Source: Pseudoselenomonas ruminantium (GTDB lineage: Bacteria; Bacillota; Negativicutes; Selenomonadales; Selenomonadaceae). From it: a stretch of DNA of 64,000 nt. Shown one piece after another: positions 1 through 9,502 of the stretch. The translations under genes were made by a program, and so were the position numbers. The stretch is taken from the NCBI GenBank assembly GCA_015058575.1, contig SVBZ01000009.1, forward strand, positions 1 through 64,000. Direction: 5' to 3'. Each line of letters begins with the position of its first letter. The first letter of the stretch is position 1. The notes beneath the pieces are model-generated. The model saw only the letters and a program-made list of their open reading frames with translations. It was not told where the DNA came from and made no database searches.

Positions 1-35
1 AGCGTACAGGTCAAATCCTCTTTCTTAGCATCCAT
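1..35 (-). CDS. 5' end of an unidentified gene (partial)
   Basis: Eleven codons (MDAKKEDLTCT) run off the left edge of the window. The start is supported by a GGAGG ribosome site at 43-47 (minus strand), seven bases from the ATG at 33-35. Too little is visible to name a product. The DLTC segment covers a partial copy of the TTGAC/GTCAA motif that recurs in the window. Confidence 0.55.
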   Translation of the reverse strand, partial: MDAKKEDLTCT

Positions 36-60
36 GATATAACCTCCTTTACAACGCAAC

Positions 61-92
61 AGAGCCGCGCGGTCGTCACTCCGCGCGGCTCT
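61..92. terminator. Strong GC hairpin
   Basis: A perfect 12-bp inverted repeat (AGAGCCGCGCGG and its complement) with an eight-base loop. There is no T-run on either side, so it may be a transcription terminator or simply a repeat-borne hairpin. A degenerate half-copy is seen near 540-560. Confidence 0.5.
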
Positions 93-94
93 AT

Positions 95-207
95 TGCGGA
101 ATGACAACCAAATATATCAAGCGCCTTGCGCCAGATACCAGATTAGTAAAGGTACCACTGCTATCCTTTTTTGTTTCTATGGTTAGTTTACCGAGTTGAC
201 ATGTCAA
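95..207 (+). repeat. Direct repeat, copy 1 (carries a promoter)
   Basis: This stretch and 558-674 share long blocks: GCGGAATGACAA near the start, CGCCAGATAC in the middle and AGTTTACC-type sequence followed by GTTGACATGTCAA at the end. The two copies bracket the small secreted-protein gene at 259-474. The last ~50 bp also resemble 24565-24621, upstream of the KAP NTPase gene. Confidence 0.65.
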
Positions 208-225
208 AGACAAGAAGAATAGAAT
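196..225 (+). promoter_or_regulatory. Promoter of the 259-474 gene with palindrome over the -35
   Basis: TTGACA at 196-201 and TAGAAT at 220-225 are 18 bp apart, 33 bp before the start codon. The -35 box lies inside the palindrome TTGACATGTCAA (196-207), so a protein bound there would block RNA polymerase. The promoter call is inferred from sequence only. Confidence 0.5.
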
Positions 226-258
226 AAAAATAGTAAATTTTCAATGGGAGGATAACTG

Positions 259-474
259 ATGAAAACAAAGCTGATTTCACTGCTGACAATCCTGCTGCTT
301 GCCTTATCCGGCACCTGTCTGGCCGCCGACTGGCAATGGATAAGCTCAAACGCCGACGCCGGCTTCTCCTTTGATAAAGAGACGATACACTACGGCACGA
401 CCAACGGACAAATCGACAAAGACATCATCATTAACCAAAGACCTGACCACTCTTCACAAGCAGTCAGCCTCTAA
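259..474 (+). CDS. Small secreted protein, probably truncated
   Basis: A 71-residue protein with a clear signal peptide: MKTK, then a hydrophobic stretch at residues 5-18, then a likely cleavage after CLAA (residue 23). The mature part (WQWISSNADAGFSF...) looks like the beginning of a longer periplasmic protein and ends abruptly in a polar tail. GGGAGGATAACTG precedes the ATG, a good ribosome site. It lies between two direct repeats, so loss of the 3' part by recombination is plausible. No named family recognised. Confidence 0.6.
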   Translation: MKTKLISLLTILLLALSGTCLAADWQWISSNADAGFSFDKETIHYGTTNGQIDKDIIINQRPDHSSQAVSL

Positions 475-557
475 GACAGATTTGTTGCTACATTATATCA
501 GTAAGCAGTTACAAACACATCGACCTCTGCTTTCGTGACGTCCACGCGCGGCTTCGC

Positions 558-674
558 TGCGGAATGACAATCATATATCAAGTGTCTCGCGCCAGATACA
601 AAGATCAAAAGGCGGCATCCCGCATTGCTTCGCTATTCTGTTTCTAAGGTCAGTTTACAGAGTTGACATGTCAA
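558..674 (+). repeat. Direct repeat, copy 2
   Basis: Second copy of the 95-207 repeat. It ends in a perfect 14-bp palindrome, GTTGACATGTCAAC (662-675). Unlike copy 1 it has no convincing -10 box downstream. The gap 475-705 around it contains nothing else I can support. Confidence 0.6.
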
Positions 675-705
675 CAGCAAGAATTTCTCTGAAATATTCC
701 CCTAC

Positions 706-906
706 CTAATTCCCAACGATTTCATCGAAAAGCATTTCCAATTTCTCTTCAGATGTCAATGTCTTTTCCAAATATCCATCATCAATAGCCTCTAGCATAA
801 GATTTTCTTTCTCACAAAGTCGCTCATATATCTTTGAATCAAACGAGAATGACTGTTTTATTTTTTCTGTCTCTCAGAGCATATCACATACCGCACACTC
901 TTTCAT
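706..906 (-). pseudogene. Small ORF with an in-frame TGA, last gene after the helicase operon
   Basis: Read from the ATG at 904-906, the frame is open for 66 codons to TAG at 706-708, except for one TGA at codon 11. The second part (SFDSKIYERLCEKENLMLEA... to ...LFDEIVGN) is a plausible short, acidic, helical protein. It starts 15 bases after the stop of the NERD helicase gene, as though it were the operon's last member. It may be a nonsense mutant, or translation may start downstream at the internal ATG. Product unknown. Confidence 0.4.
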
Positions 907-920
907 GTTTTAAGTTCCAT

Positions 921-2738
921 TCATGTTAGTTCTTGATAATCTGCATAAAAGATCTTCTTAACCATACTTCTCTTAGGATTTTTCCCTACCTTTATTCCCT
1001 CTTCCTCCAACATCTCACAGCAGTCTCCATCACTGAAATCCGCTACCACGCCCAAACGATGCCTTGCTCTCGATGCACCGACATATGGTGTCAACGAATC
1101 GTCCCAACTGTTTCCTGCCTTCACATCAAAAATTTCCATATCCAAATCAATCAATATGATCACATCCTTCTCAAGTCCCTTGAATTTCCGGCAGGTCGTT
1201 ATAGGTATCAAGCGCCCTTCATATGGATAATACGGCACCTCTCCATCCGTCAGATAACTATAGAGGTCACTTTTCTGCAAAGCTCCACACGTCAAGATCT
1301 GGATTCCATCTGCAAATCCATCATCCAATGACTCAGCTAAAAGCTGATCCACTGCCGCCTTGGTCCTATCTTTCCCATGAACAATGAACATCTTTGGATG
1401 CTCACCATCCACAGTTTCAGGAGACATTTTCCCATGCCATATCTTTCGGGCCTTGACACCTTTCTGCAGGAAGACCTCTGCCGTGCTTGCTATCTGATTC
1501 GTATTCCGACAATTGCGGTAAAGTGTCAACCTGCAATCTGCTTCTTGTATGAATTCTGGCAATGAAGTCCCTTGAACCATCTGATTCCTATCATAGAAAA
1601 TATAGTATGACTTCAAAGTACTGTTCTCTTCATGAATATAGTCCTTGAAGAATGCCAGTATATCCGAAAGGCCTTCCCGACCAAAATCCTGGCCTTCATC
1701 CACTATGACATGCTGCCAAGAGAATCTTCCTTCAACACATTCATCAAGTATATACTCATACAGTCCATTGTAATCAAAGCTTTTTCCTGCCGCTTGTGGG
1801 CCACATATCTTCACGACCAGCGCATCGATATTATAGAAATCTACGCCCTCCAAATCGCTATACGAAAATTTCAAGTGGTCACACAGCCGCTTATTATAGG
1901 TCAGGAATAAGACTTTCTCATCAGACAGTGCATGTCTCCTTGCCTTCTCAACAGCCATCACGGTCTTGCCTGTCCCCGCACGGCCATTGATCACAGCATA
2001 GCTTTGCTCTTCCAGGTAATTCAGCAAGCGTGATTGCTCATCCAACATATTCTTGAACACCATCTTCTGATGTTTCTTTGTCGCATCAGCAATCGACACC
2101 ACCTTGAATTCTGGAGCTAATATATGATGCAGCAAGAGATCTACATCCCTTTTCCCCAATCGTGTGGTCACTTCGATGCTCCATGGCTGTCCATCAGTCT
2201 GCCCTGTGATGATCTTAGGCAGATCCATTATAGCAGCGATTTCAGCCTCCAGATCATCAAATGAATCCAAAGTCAAGGTGATACGCGGATCTGCCTCCTG
2301 CGGCAGATTCCGCACATCTAACTCAGACGCATTCACGGCGGGGAACCAGACTGCATGACCAAATTTGCAACGATTCGCTAATTCCTTGCCACGCTGCCCG
2401 TACTTCTGCATGACTAACTGTCTCAACCGGCGTTTATTGGCTGCCGCTTGCTGGAAAGGTCCTTCATGTGACATCTCCATCCCATTACCATAATACCATC
2501 GCCCATTGGAATAAGATACTTTACCATTCTTGGCTTCGATGACCAGGATTCCCTTCTGTGGATGGAAAATAGTGAAATCCGCTTCACATTCCTGGAACCC
2601 CGCTTCTATATCCAGAAGCTTCAATGAATGGAACACAAGATATTCATCGGATAAGCTCTGTTCCAATGCATGGAACATCTTCTCCTCTCCAGATGATGGA
2701 CTATTCTTACATGGTGTATCCGGGCACATGATTGCCAT
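921..2738 (-). CDS. NERD-domain nuclease fused to UvrD-type DNA helicase
   Basis: About 605 residues. The N-terminus is a nuclease-related (NERD) domain with its EAKNG catalytic motif near residue 70. It is followed by a superfamily 1 helicase: Walker A GRAGTGKT (~residue 255), Walker B VIVDEGQDF, YRNCRNT, and C-terminal motifs KFKGLEKDVI and VGASRARHRL. All motifs look intact. The ATG at 2742-2744 overlaps the drmB stop (ATGA), but the ATG at 2736-2738 sits seven bases from GGAGG and is the better start. It is the last large gene of the DISARM/Dpd-like operon, where it may fill the nuclease role played by PLD-type DrmC/DpdK elsewhere; that role is inference. Confidence 0.85.
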   Translation of the reverse strand: MAIMCPDTPCKNSPSSGEEKMFHALEQSLSDEYLVFHSLKLLDIEAGFQECEADFTIFHPQKGILVIEAKNGKVSYSNGRWYYGNGMEMSHEGPFQQAAANKRRLRQLVMQKYGQRGKELANRCKFGHAVWFPAVNASELDVRNLPQEADPRITLTLDSFDDLEAEIAAIMDLPKIITGQTDGQPWSIEVTTRLGKRDVDLLLHHILAPEFKVVSIADATKKHQKMVFKNMLDEQSRLLNYLEEQSYAVINGRAGTGKTVMAVEKARRHALSDEKVLFLTYNKRLCDHLKFSYSDLEGVDFYNIDALVVKICGPQAAGKSFDYNGLYEYILDECVEGRFSWQHVIVDEGQDFGREGLSDILAFFKDYIHEENSTLKSYYIFYDRNQMVQGTSLPEFIQEADCRLTLYRNCRNTNQIASTAEVFLQKGVKARKIWHGKMSPETVDGEHPKMFIVHGKDRTKAAVDQLLAESLDDGFADGIQILTCGALQKSDLYSYLTDGEVPYYPYEGRLIPITTCRKFKGLEKDVIILIDLDMEIFDVKAGNSWDDSLTPYVGASRARHRLGVVADFSDGDCCEMLEEEGIKVGKNPKRSMVKKIFYADYQELT

Positions 2739-2740
2739 AA

Positions 2741-5164
2741 TCATTCCTCCTCAAGCATCTTCACAAATCCATCTATATCAAAAGAACAATCTGCCAGATA
2801 ACAATGCCATCCACTCTTCTTTGCAATACGATAATCTTCCGCATTCGCCTCTGTGAACAACAACACCTGTTTCTCATAGAAACATTGACTGAATTCGAAC
2901 GATTCATCCGTCACACAGTCCTTCATCTTCCCCGCATAATGGCTTCTAGGGATTCTTCCCATATGCCGTTCTAGCAGTTTCCTGAAAAACGCTGCGCCCA
3001 CTTCGTCATCTTCGTCTTCACAATCTTCAAGAAGGTTTTCCCAAACCTTGTCTGGCTTATCGCCCTCAAACGCAGAACCTTGTTTCAATGTCTGGAGTTT
3101 ATGCGGTCTTGAACATGCTGGCTCATCTTTTTCATCTTTAGGCATGGCATTTCGCACATCCACTCCTGTACGGTTCCCTGTTCGCTTTTTCCGTGGAATG
3201 ACATCCTTTCCAGCCATATAGGTATCGTACCCCTTGCTGAAAAAACCTATTTCCGGCTTGTCCATCGTTCCTATCAGCAGCGCACGATCCAAAAAGCTAT
3301 TGAATTCCTCGCAGCACGTCTCTGGCAACAACAGGCATGCATGGCAGGCTGCCAGATTCATCGCAAAGTTGCCTTGTCCATGACTCAAGCTGCATACAGG
3401 GTCGTTCGAGCAAGTCCTGACCGCATCGATTGCCTTCTTGATTATTCCCGGCAATGTCTCCATATATCCTTGTCTCACCAAGCCCCCCATCGTCCCTTCA
3501 GAATCACCGCTCGCCGTATAGATGAGGATGCCTGCCATATCCTTGCCAACGCCATCCTCCTGATCATAATACAATCTTTCACGCAATGAAGAGATTCCGT
3601 AACCGCATTCGAAGCTCAGCTGACGGATCAATGCATGGGCAAAAGAATGCAAGAATATTCCCTTTGTCGTAATCTGCCTGGAGCTTCCTTTTCCGAAAAA
3701 CGACGCATGGAAATGGTCATCAATAAGCGTCTCTCGCGTTTTCAACTCATTCTCATGCTGAGCCTCCCACAATGCAATCTGACGACTGTCAAAGCGCAGG
3801 AAAATCCCTTCACCAAACACCTGATAACCTGGATAGAATCGCGTCTTCTCTTCTTTTATGCAGACGAAATGTTCTTTATCTGCCATATCCAATACTGGTT
3901 GTACGCGTGAAAACCCCACCAACGCCCTGACTTCCCGAAGCTTGTGCAAAAGTACGACCTGTGACAGGTATGGCAAGCTTTCCTTGCATACCTCGATTTC
4001 TTCGCGAACAAAATCAATGCGTCCTTCTTCATCTGCCCCCTTAGCCTCACCAGTCAAAGCATCATATTCCTCTTCTCTGAATATACGCTTCTCTTCCTCT
4101 GGCGAAATATCCCTGCCAATGTCTTTTTTGTTGATTCCCCAAGCCTCTTCCAGATATGCCTTGACATCCTCACGCTTGAATTTGCTCCCCAGCTCCCGAA
4201 CCACCTTATCGACTGTCCTTCTGATGGTCGTCTCGATCTCTCTTTCCCTTTCTTCTGGTGATAGATCTTCATCAGTTTTTGCATCATCTACCTGATTCAT
4301 CCCATCCCTGAATGCTATCGTATCACGGACAGCCTTCTTGAATCCTGTCTCATATTGAGGGATTACCAAGGAACTCTCTTCCACAGGATAATAGACGGAT
4401 GACGCACCTCGCAACACAACCCTGGGATAAGCATCACATACTTCCCTATGATGCTTCCACGGATGCAATCCCCGGCATTTGAACCGAGTCTTTTTCCTGC
4501 CTTCGTCATCATTCTTGAAAAGCTCTTTCTCCATCACCCCCCCAAGGTCAGCACTTTCCTCACAGGTCCTGCATTTCACCACAATATTCTTGAAACCATA
4601 AGTACCAGTCTTTTTCGTATAGATTTCCAACTGCGGATTGGCGCAAACACCTTCGGCATGCCTATGTGCCCATTCATCCCATGGGAAATCATCTATATGA
4701 CCACGCTCACAGATTGTCACGAGACGTGCTGGCACCAGATGCACCTTCTGTTTATGACCTGCGCTACATAAGGGGCAATGCGGCTCCTTTACCATATAAT
4801 GATCTTTTTCCACCGCTCTCTTGGGTGACTCTTTCTTATATAGCTTCACCCATTCCCTCACGGGCATGAAGCGATGGCACTTGGGGCATGAATACCACTG
4901 CGGGAATCGTACATACGCCATTGAACCTGATCTATGTTTCTCATCCTGATCGACCGGAAGTCCAAAATAATCCACATCCAGCTTTTTCTGCAAGCGCTCA
5001 TCGTGAATGGGTACCACTCCTGCCTTCCAGTATTCTGGAGCAGCCGTCATCAGCACTTGATCTGGAAAGTTCACCATTGCCCCAACTCCATATTGATTGA
5101 TAAGATGAGCTGCTCTTACCGTATGAGAAAATTTATCCAAAGGTATCTTTTCCCTGAAATCCAT
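2741..5164 (-). CDS. drmB: DISARM protein DrmB-like (DUF1998)
   Basis: About 807 residues. The N-terminus (RAAHLINQYGVGAMVNFPD...) matches the DrmB start, followed by paired-cysteine zinc motifs (CPKC and CPLC, near residues 100-135). The C-terminal half has the DUF1998 core: FLHSFAHALIRQLSFECGY, then an SGDSEGTMGG-type stretch and a CSNDPVC/CHACLLLPETCC cysteine cluster. In DISARM, DrmB pairs with the DrmA helicase encoded directly upstream; here the two genes overlap. A GGAGG lies one base before the ATG at 5173 and ten before the ATG at 5164, so I favour 5164. Family call is firm; exact start is not. Confidence 0.85.
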   Translation of the reverse strand: MDFREKIPLDKFSHTVRAAHLINQYGVGAMVNFPDQVLMTAAPEYWKAGVVPIHDERLQKKLDVDYFGLPVDQDEKHRSGSMAYVRFPQWYSCPKCHRFMPVREWVKLYKKESPKRAVEKDHYMVKEPHCPLCSAGHKQKVHLVPARLVTICERGHIDDFPWDEWAHRHAEGVCANPQLEIYTKKTGTYGFKNIVVKCRTCEESADLGGVMEKELFKNDDEGRKKTRFKCRGLHPWKHHREVCDAYPRVVLRGASSVYYPVEESSLVIPQYETGFKKAVRDTIAFRDGMNQVDDAKTDEDLSPEEREREIETTIRRTVDKVVRELGSKFKREDVKAYLEEAWGINKKDIGRDISPEEEKRIFREEEYDALTGEAKGADEEGRIDFVREEIEVCKESLPYLSQVVLLHKLREVRALVGFSRVQPVLDMADKEHFVCIKEEKTRFYPGYQVFGEGIFLRFDSRQIALWEAQHENELKTRETLIDDHFHASFFGKGSSRQITTKGIFLHSFAHALIRQLSFECGYGISSLRERLYYDQEDGVGKDMAGILIYTASGDSEGTMGGLVRQGYMETLPGIIKKAIDAVRTCSNDPVCSLSHGQGNFAMNLAACHACLLLPETCCEEFNSFLDRALLIGTMDKPEIGFFSKGYDTYMAGKDVIPRKKRTGNRTGVDVRNAMPKDEKDEPACSRPHKLQTLKQGSAFEGDKPDKVWENLLEDCEDEDDEVGAAFFRKLLERHMGRIPRSHYAGKMKDCVTDESFEFSQCFYEKQVLLFTEANAEDYRIAKKSGWHCYLADCSFDIDGFVKMLEEE

Positions 5165-5169
5165 CTCAT

Positions 5170-8100
5170 TCATTCCTCCCATATAAGGACACTACCACTT
5201 ATGCTGTAATCTACATTGCGCATCGAAGTCAATGTCTCGAACGGTTTGACTGTATCTTCGCTATCCTGATGAAATGGCTTCATCAACCTTGCTACTGTAT
5301 GGCGAGCAGGATTATGTCCCATGATCTGAGACATTCCATAAACGAGACCATCTGTCGACTGGGATGCGATATCATTCCACCTAGCAAAGAAACGATCCAT
5401 CTCATTCATGATATCATCCCTATCATCAGCTACATGGATATCCCCAATCCGCCGAATATCCTCTACTCGTCGAACTATATATGCCTTGACTTCATCAATC
5501 TCCTTCTCGAATCCGTCGTTACGGAAATCGACTGCATTATTTTCCCCTAACAATCCCGGTATGTTGCGTAGGATTGCAATCAAGACCGCATGCAACGCAC
5601 GATCTCTGGCCGGCTTTGAAAAAGGCGTTGCCCCTGTAGGCTCAACGAACCTATAGAACGAACCATGGAACATCTTGAACTGCTCATAATAAGAACGGTC
5701 TCGGCTTCGCCCTTGATCGTACAACGCAAATACTATGCCAGGATGCTTTCGTCCCACACGGCTGGAAGCCTGTATATATTCACTCGTAAGTTTTGGCTGG
5801 CCAACCATCTGCATGATATTCAACCGATCAACGTCGATGCCCACGGATATCATATTACTGCTCAGGAGGACATCTATCGGTTTGTCCGTATCCTTATCCG
5901 TGCTCGTATAATGCACTCTTTCCAAAGAATCCAGTATATGATTGAGCCTGGTCGTAGAAACCCTGCTAGTCAGTTCACGTACTTGCAGATCCTTACGTAA
6001 CTCGCTTCCTGACATCTTTGCAAACTGTGTCTGGCTTGAAATCACATCATCTTCCACCAAAGATTTGCACTGCCCCAATTCTTTAAGCGTATTGAAATAA
6101 CCTGTCAGAGTCCAATAAGCATCCTTCACCTGATCAGGTACATCCATCTTTTGTACCAGTTGCAGCAGGTCTGTGATCATAGAGACTTCCATCGATGCCT
6201 TATTCACACCAGCCCCCATGATACCAACATATGTTCGGCCGAAGATTCCTTGTTCATGGTCAACTTCCATCTCTTTGGCAAAGAACGAATCTGATGCCTC
6301 AAGGCCAGGTGGCGGAAACTGGCATACCTTCCGATCATACAAGGCAGCGCACTGTGCTTCTGCGCGACGAATCGTTGCGGTCGAGGCAATCATCTTCGGC
6401 CGATGTTGGCCAAAATGTTGACAGATATAATCTACTGCCGACTCATACAAACCAACGATGGACCCCAATGGACCGGAAATCAGATGAAGCTCATCCTGGA
6501 TGATTAGCTCTGGCCCTCTAACCAGCCGTTTCCCCTCCCATATGCCGAAGAAACGATTCACTTCTTCCTTCCACGCCATCATGGCAAATTTATCCACTGT
6601 ACCAATCAGTAAGGTTGGCGGCTGGCTGTAAAGATCCTCGTCGATCACACATACCGGAATCGATGCATGGAAATGACAAGCATGTTGCGGACAATAAAAA
6701 TAGAACTTGTCAATGTCCTCATGGATACCATATCCCCAGCTTCCCTTACGATTCTCTTTTACCAGCTTCGTTCCACACCATGGACACTTCAACAACTGGA
6801 AAGGATTCCTTGCTTCGACATCATCCTCTTGCAGCCTAGCAAGAAGCTCTATGGCTCCATCCTTTCCCTTCATCCTGTTCGGCGTATGGTCATTACCGAT
6901 CCACAAGCCAATCGTTATCTTCTCGTCGCCTAAGCTCCTGTCTGAAATGCTTCCATATCCCATGCGGATACGCTCACAAGCGCATATCAGTGTTGCTGCA
7001 CGGCTGAATTGCTGCGCCGTCAGCAAACGCAAAGTATACCGCATGATGATATTGGTTCCGCCAGCTTCTCCCGGATAAGCCAATCTCCGGTAGAATATCA
7101 CGAACGCCGACAGCCCTAGATATGCCTCCGTCTTTCCACCACCAGTCGGGAACCAGATCAGATCAAGCAGTTCCCTGTCTTCACTGTCTTCATCCACAAT
7201 GCCCTGTATGCTCATGAGCAGGAAGGCCAGCTGGAACGGGCGCCATGTATGCACATCGTCCTCCGAGACATACGATTGGATTTCCATCAGCTCTTCCAGG
7301 CGCGATTGCAGTGCACGCTCATGTTCTTCACCAGGATAGCGATCTTGCCCAAAGGATTTTTCCCCTAGGACGCCTAAATGCACACGTTGCATGAACATCG
7401 CTCTATTGGCTAACTCATAAGCTATACGAACATTCTCATCCTTTTTCAGAAAATCTATACCTGACTTCATACGATCCGCTGCCAACCTGCATGCAGCGAT
7501 ATTCTTCTTTGCGATTGCATGATATTGGGAAGGGATACTCTCCAACTCAACTTCTTTGTTCCCTATCCATCGCTCGTATGCCGCAACAAGATGTTCCAAA
7601 CCAGCTACTTTTTCCGCGAAATCTCTTCCATCCAGATCTGAATTCACTTTCATGGATAAAGTGCTCGCAGGAATATCCTCACCGATAAGATTGAAATCCA
7701 TGCTCGGCAGCTCCTTGTCCGGTATGAACTCATTCCAGACTTTGCCGCTGCCATCATCTTCTATATCCCAGCCTACAGATGTTCCCATTCCCGAAGCATA
7801 TTCTTCTTGGTTCCTATAGAGCAGTTCCAACCGCTGCTCCTCTTCAGCAAGCTCAGACAACGCCTCCATGTGATGCCGGTCAACGAATCTCACCTGTGTG
7901 CCTTCAGGCGCGACAACCTTCAATCGTGGCTGGAAAATAAAACAATCATATCTTAAAAGTTGGCTATCCTTATACTCATTAGTCATCATCAAGCTGATCG
8001 ACCAACGGTCTTTTTCCTCAGACAGCATATGGCAAAGTACGGCCAGCGATCCATACGTCCCATCGATTCTCTCGCGAATGACATGATATCCTTCATCGAT

Positions 8101-8763
8101 GCCGTTATCCAGCTTCACGGCTATATGATGCGGCTCACGTATATATCCTTTTCCAGTCTCTATACTGATGCATTGCCGTGACAGCGCATCAAATATGCGT
8201 TGCACTGCCAATGACCAGGAAGACTTCTTGCCTTTCATCTCAGACCATTCATCTTTATCGATGACCGATCTCACCCGCCAGGCATCGATAGCTTGATCGA
8301 GATACAGATACGGTTCCAATTCTTCCGGCAGATCATCTTGTTGAAGGGCATCTTGATTCTTATAGCAGCAATCATCCAATCTCAATTTCCTATATGTTGC
8401 AAAGGAAAGGCCAATCAATAGATCTTGCAATTCACCTTCTACACTGAACGTGATTCCCATCGAGGAGGGAAACCATTGGTTAGCCAAGCAGACAGTATCC
8501 TCTGGCGCTCCATCTTCAATGTCCACTTCTCCTGCCACTTCCTCAGCAGGAATGCTTGTATCATCATCCCTGCTGCCTTCTTGTGTTGCTTGTCTTGGAT
8601 AAAGTATCCCGCACTGATAACGTTTGGCAGGACTGTCTGTAAGTATTTCATGTTCTATATCCGGACTCCCAGGCTCAGCCCCCGGCCCCAAGAGCTGACA
8701 CCGCAGATTCTCCAGCAGCCATTGCCTAGCTGCGATGTATGGCACTTCTTTTGTTTTCCCCAC
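5170..8763 (-). CDS. drmA: DrmA/DpdJ-type superfamily 2 helicase
   Basis: 1197 residues, full length for the family. Walker A is FPTGGGKTEAYL near residue 540. The Walker B region is IIQDELHLISGPLGS near 755, followed by STATIRR. The helicase C-terminal half has SSNMISVGIDVDRLN and QASSRVGRKHPG near 1000. A cysteine pair CPWCGTK lies between the domains. This layout is characteristic of DrmA in DISARM and its relative DpdJ in Dpd systems. Translation probably starts at GTG (8761-8763), nine bases after GGAG; the nearby ATG at 8765 is out of frame. The gene starts 31 bp after the preceding gene and overlaps drmB downstream. Confidence 0.87.
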   Translation of the reverse strand: MGKTKEVPYIAARQWLLENLRCQLLGPGAEPGSPDIEHEILTDSPAKRYQCGILYPRQATQEGSRDDDTSIPAEEVAGEVDIEDGAPEDTVCLANQWFPSSMGITFSVEGELQDLLIGLSFATYRKLRLDDCCYKNQDALQQDDLPEELEPYLYLDQAIDAWRVRSVIDKDEWSEMKGKKSSWSLAVQRIFDALSRQCISIETGKGYIREPHHIAVKLDNGIDEGYHVIRERIDGTYGSLAVLCHMLSEEKDRWSISLMMTNEYKDSQLLRYDCFIFQPRLKVVAPEGTQVRFVDRHHMEALSELAEEEQRLELLYRNQEEYASGMGTSVGWDIEDDGSGKVWNEFIPDKELPSMDFNLIGEDIPASTLSMKVNSDLDGRDFAEKVAGLEHLVAAYERWIGNKEVELESIPSQYHAIAKKNIAACRLAADRMKSGIDFLKKDENVRIAYELANRAMFMQRVHLGVLGEKSFGQDRYPGEEHERALQSRLEELMEIQSYVSEDDVHTWRPFQLAFLLMSIQGIVDEDSEDRELLDLIWFPTGGGKTEAYLGLSAFVIFYRRLAYPGEAGGTNIIMRYTLRLLTAQQFSRAATLICACERIRMGYGSISDRSLGDEKITIGLWIGNDHTPNRMKGKDGAIELLARLQEDDVEARNPFQLLKCPWCGTKLVKENRKGSWGYGIHEDIDKFYFYCPQHACHFHASIPVCVIDEDLYSQPPTLLIGTVDKFAMMAWKEEVNRFFGIWEGKRLVRGPELIIQDELHLISGPLGSIVGLYESAVDYICQHFGQHRPKMIASTATIRRAEAQCAALYDRKVCQFPPPGLEASDSFFAKEMEVDHEQGIFGRTYVGIMGAGVNKASMEVSMITDLLQLVQKMDVPDQVKDAYWTLTGYFNTLKELGQCKSLVEDDVISSQTQFAKMSGSELRKDLQVRELTSRVSTTRLNHILDSLERVHYTSTDKDTDKPIDVLLSSNMISVGIDVDRLNIMQMVGQPKLTSEYIQASSRVGRKHPGIVFALYDQGRSRDRSYYEQFKMFHGSFYRFVEPTGATPFSKPARDRALHAVLIAILRNIPGLLGENNAVDFRNDGFEKEIDEVKAYIVRRVEDIRRIGDIHVADDRDDIMNEMDRFFARWNDIASQSTDGLVYGMSQIMGHNPARHTVARLMKPFHQDSEDTVKPFETLTSMRNVDYSISGSVLIWEE

Positions 8764-8794
8764 TCATAGTCACTCCTTCACTAAAGCAATCATA

Positions 8795-9502
8795 TCAGAA
8801 GAATCTCACCTCAAGCTTATTGGCGAAATCATTCTCTTTCAACCATCCCAATATTTCCTCATCGATATCACTCAAATAGATCTTCTGTCCCCCAGTGGTC
8901 AGTCTACGCAAGAAATCGATCTTCTCATCATTCAGCTTGAGCAAGCTAAGCAATTCATGACACTTTTCATTATAGATTCCTATTTGTTCCTCAACAGCTT
9001 CTGCATCTTTAGGATCGGATCTCGAAATCTTGTTCTTGCGATCCACCAATTCACTGATAAGTTCCTTCCCTAAGCCAAATGACATGCGCCCCAGCGTATC
9101 AACCATGGCAACATTCCCTTTGATCTGCTCACTACAGTACATCTCCCATGTATTGCCTATCTCTTTCTTATATCCCTGGATCCTTTTGGTCAGGTTCTTT
9201 ATATCCCTGCTATTCTTGGCCCAATCCGGATTGGGTTTATCCATGGAAGCATCCACCGAACTATATGCATCTCCCAGTTCACAAAGCGCATCTCGATCAA
9301 TAGCTTCAGGCACAGCATGAACACGATATACTGCTCTATATGACTCATCGAAATCATACAACGTTCCTTTAAACTCAGTCAGGTTTTGGATGCATCTACT
9401 GATCTGCTCTACTTCTTTTTTCTGCCGGTCACACATACGCGATGCCAATGCCTTTTTCTTGACATCATGGATACGTCCTAGCAATGATTTCTCCACGTTC
9501 AC
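8795..9502 (-). CDS. Helical protein at the DpdI position
   Basis: 235 residues, rich in Lys, Glu and Leu, apparently all-helical with possible coiled coils (LTKRIQGYKKEIG..., EEQIGIYNEKCHELL). No catalytic motif or membrane segment is visible. Its start overlaps the stop of the large ATPase gene by four bases (ATGA), so the two are probably translationally coupled. By position between DpdH-like and DpdJ-like genes it corresponds to DpdI. I base that on order, not on a sequence signature. Confidence 0.6.
   Translation of the reverse strand: MNVEKSLLGRIHDVKKKALASRMCDRQKKEVEQISRCIQNLTEFKGTLYDFDESYRAVYRVHAVPEAIDRDALCELGDAYSSVDASMDKPNPDWAKNSRDIKNLTKRIQGYKKEIGNTWEMYCSEQIKGNVAMVDTLGRMSFGLGKELISELVDRKNKISRSDPKDAEAVEEQIGIYNEKCHELLSLLKLNDEKIDFLRRLTTGGQKIYLSDIDEEILGWLKENDFANKLEVRFF

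Noticed and set aside
706..906. Selenoprotein read through the in-frame TGA
   Set aside because: The codon context has no redox motif, and no clear SECIS-like hairpin follows; a nonsense mutation is simpler.
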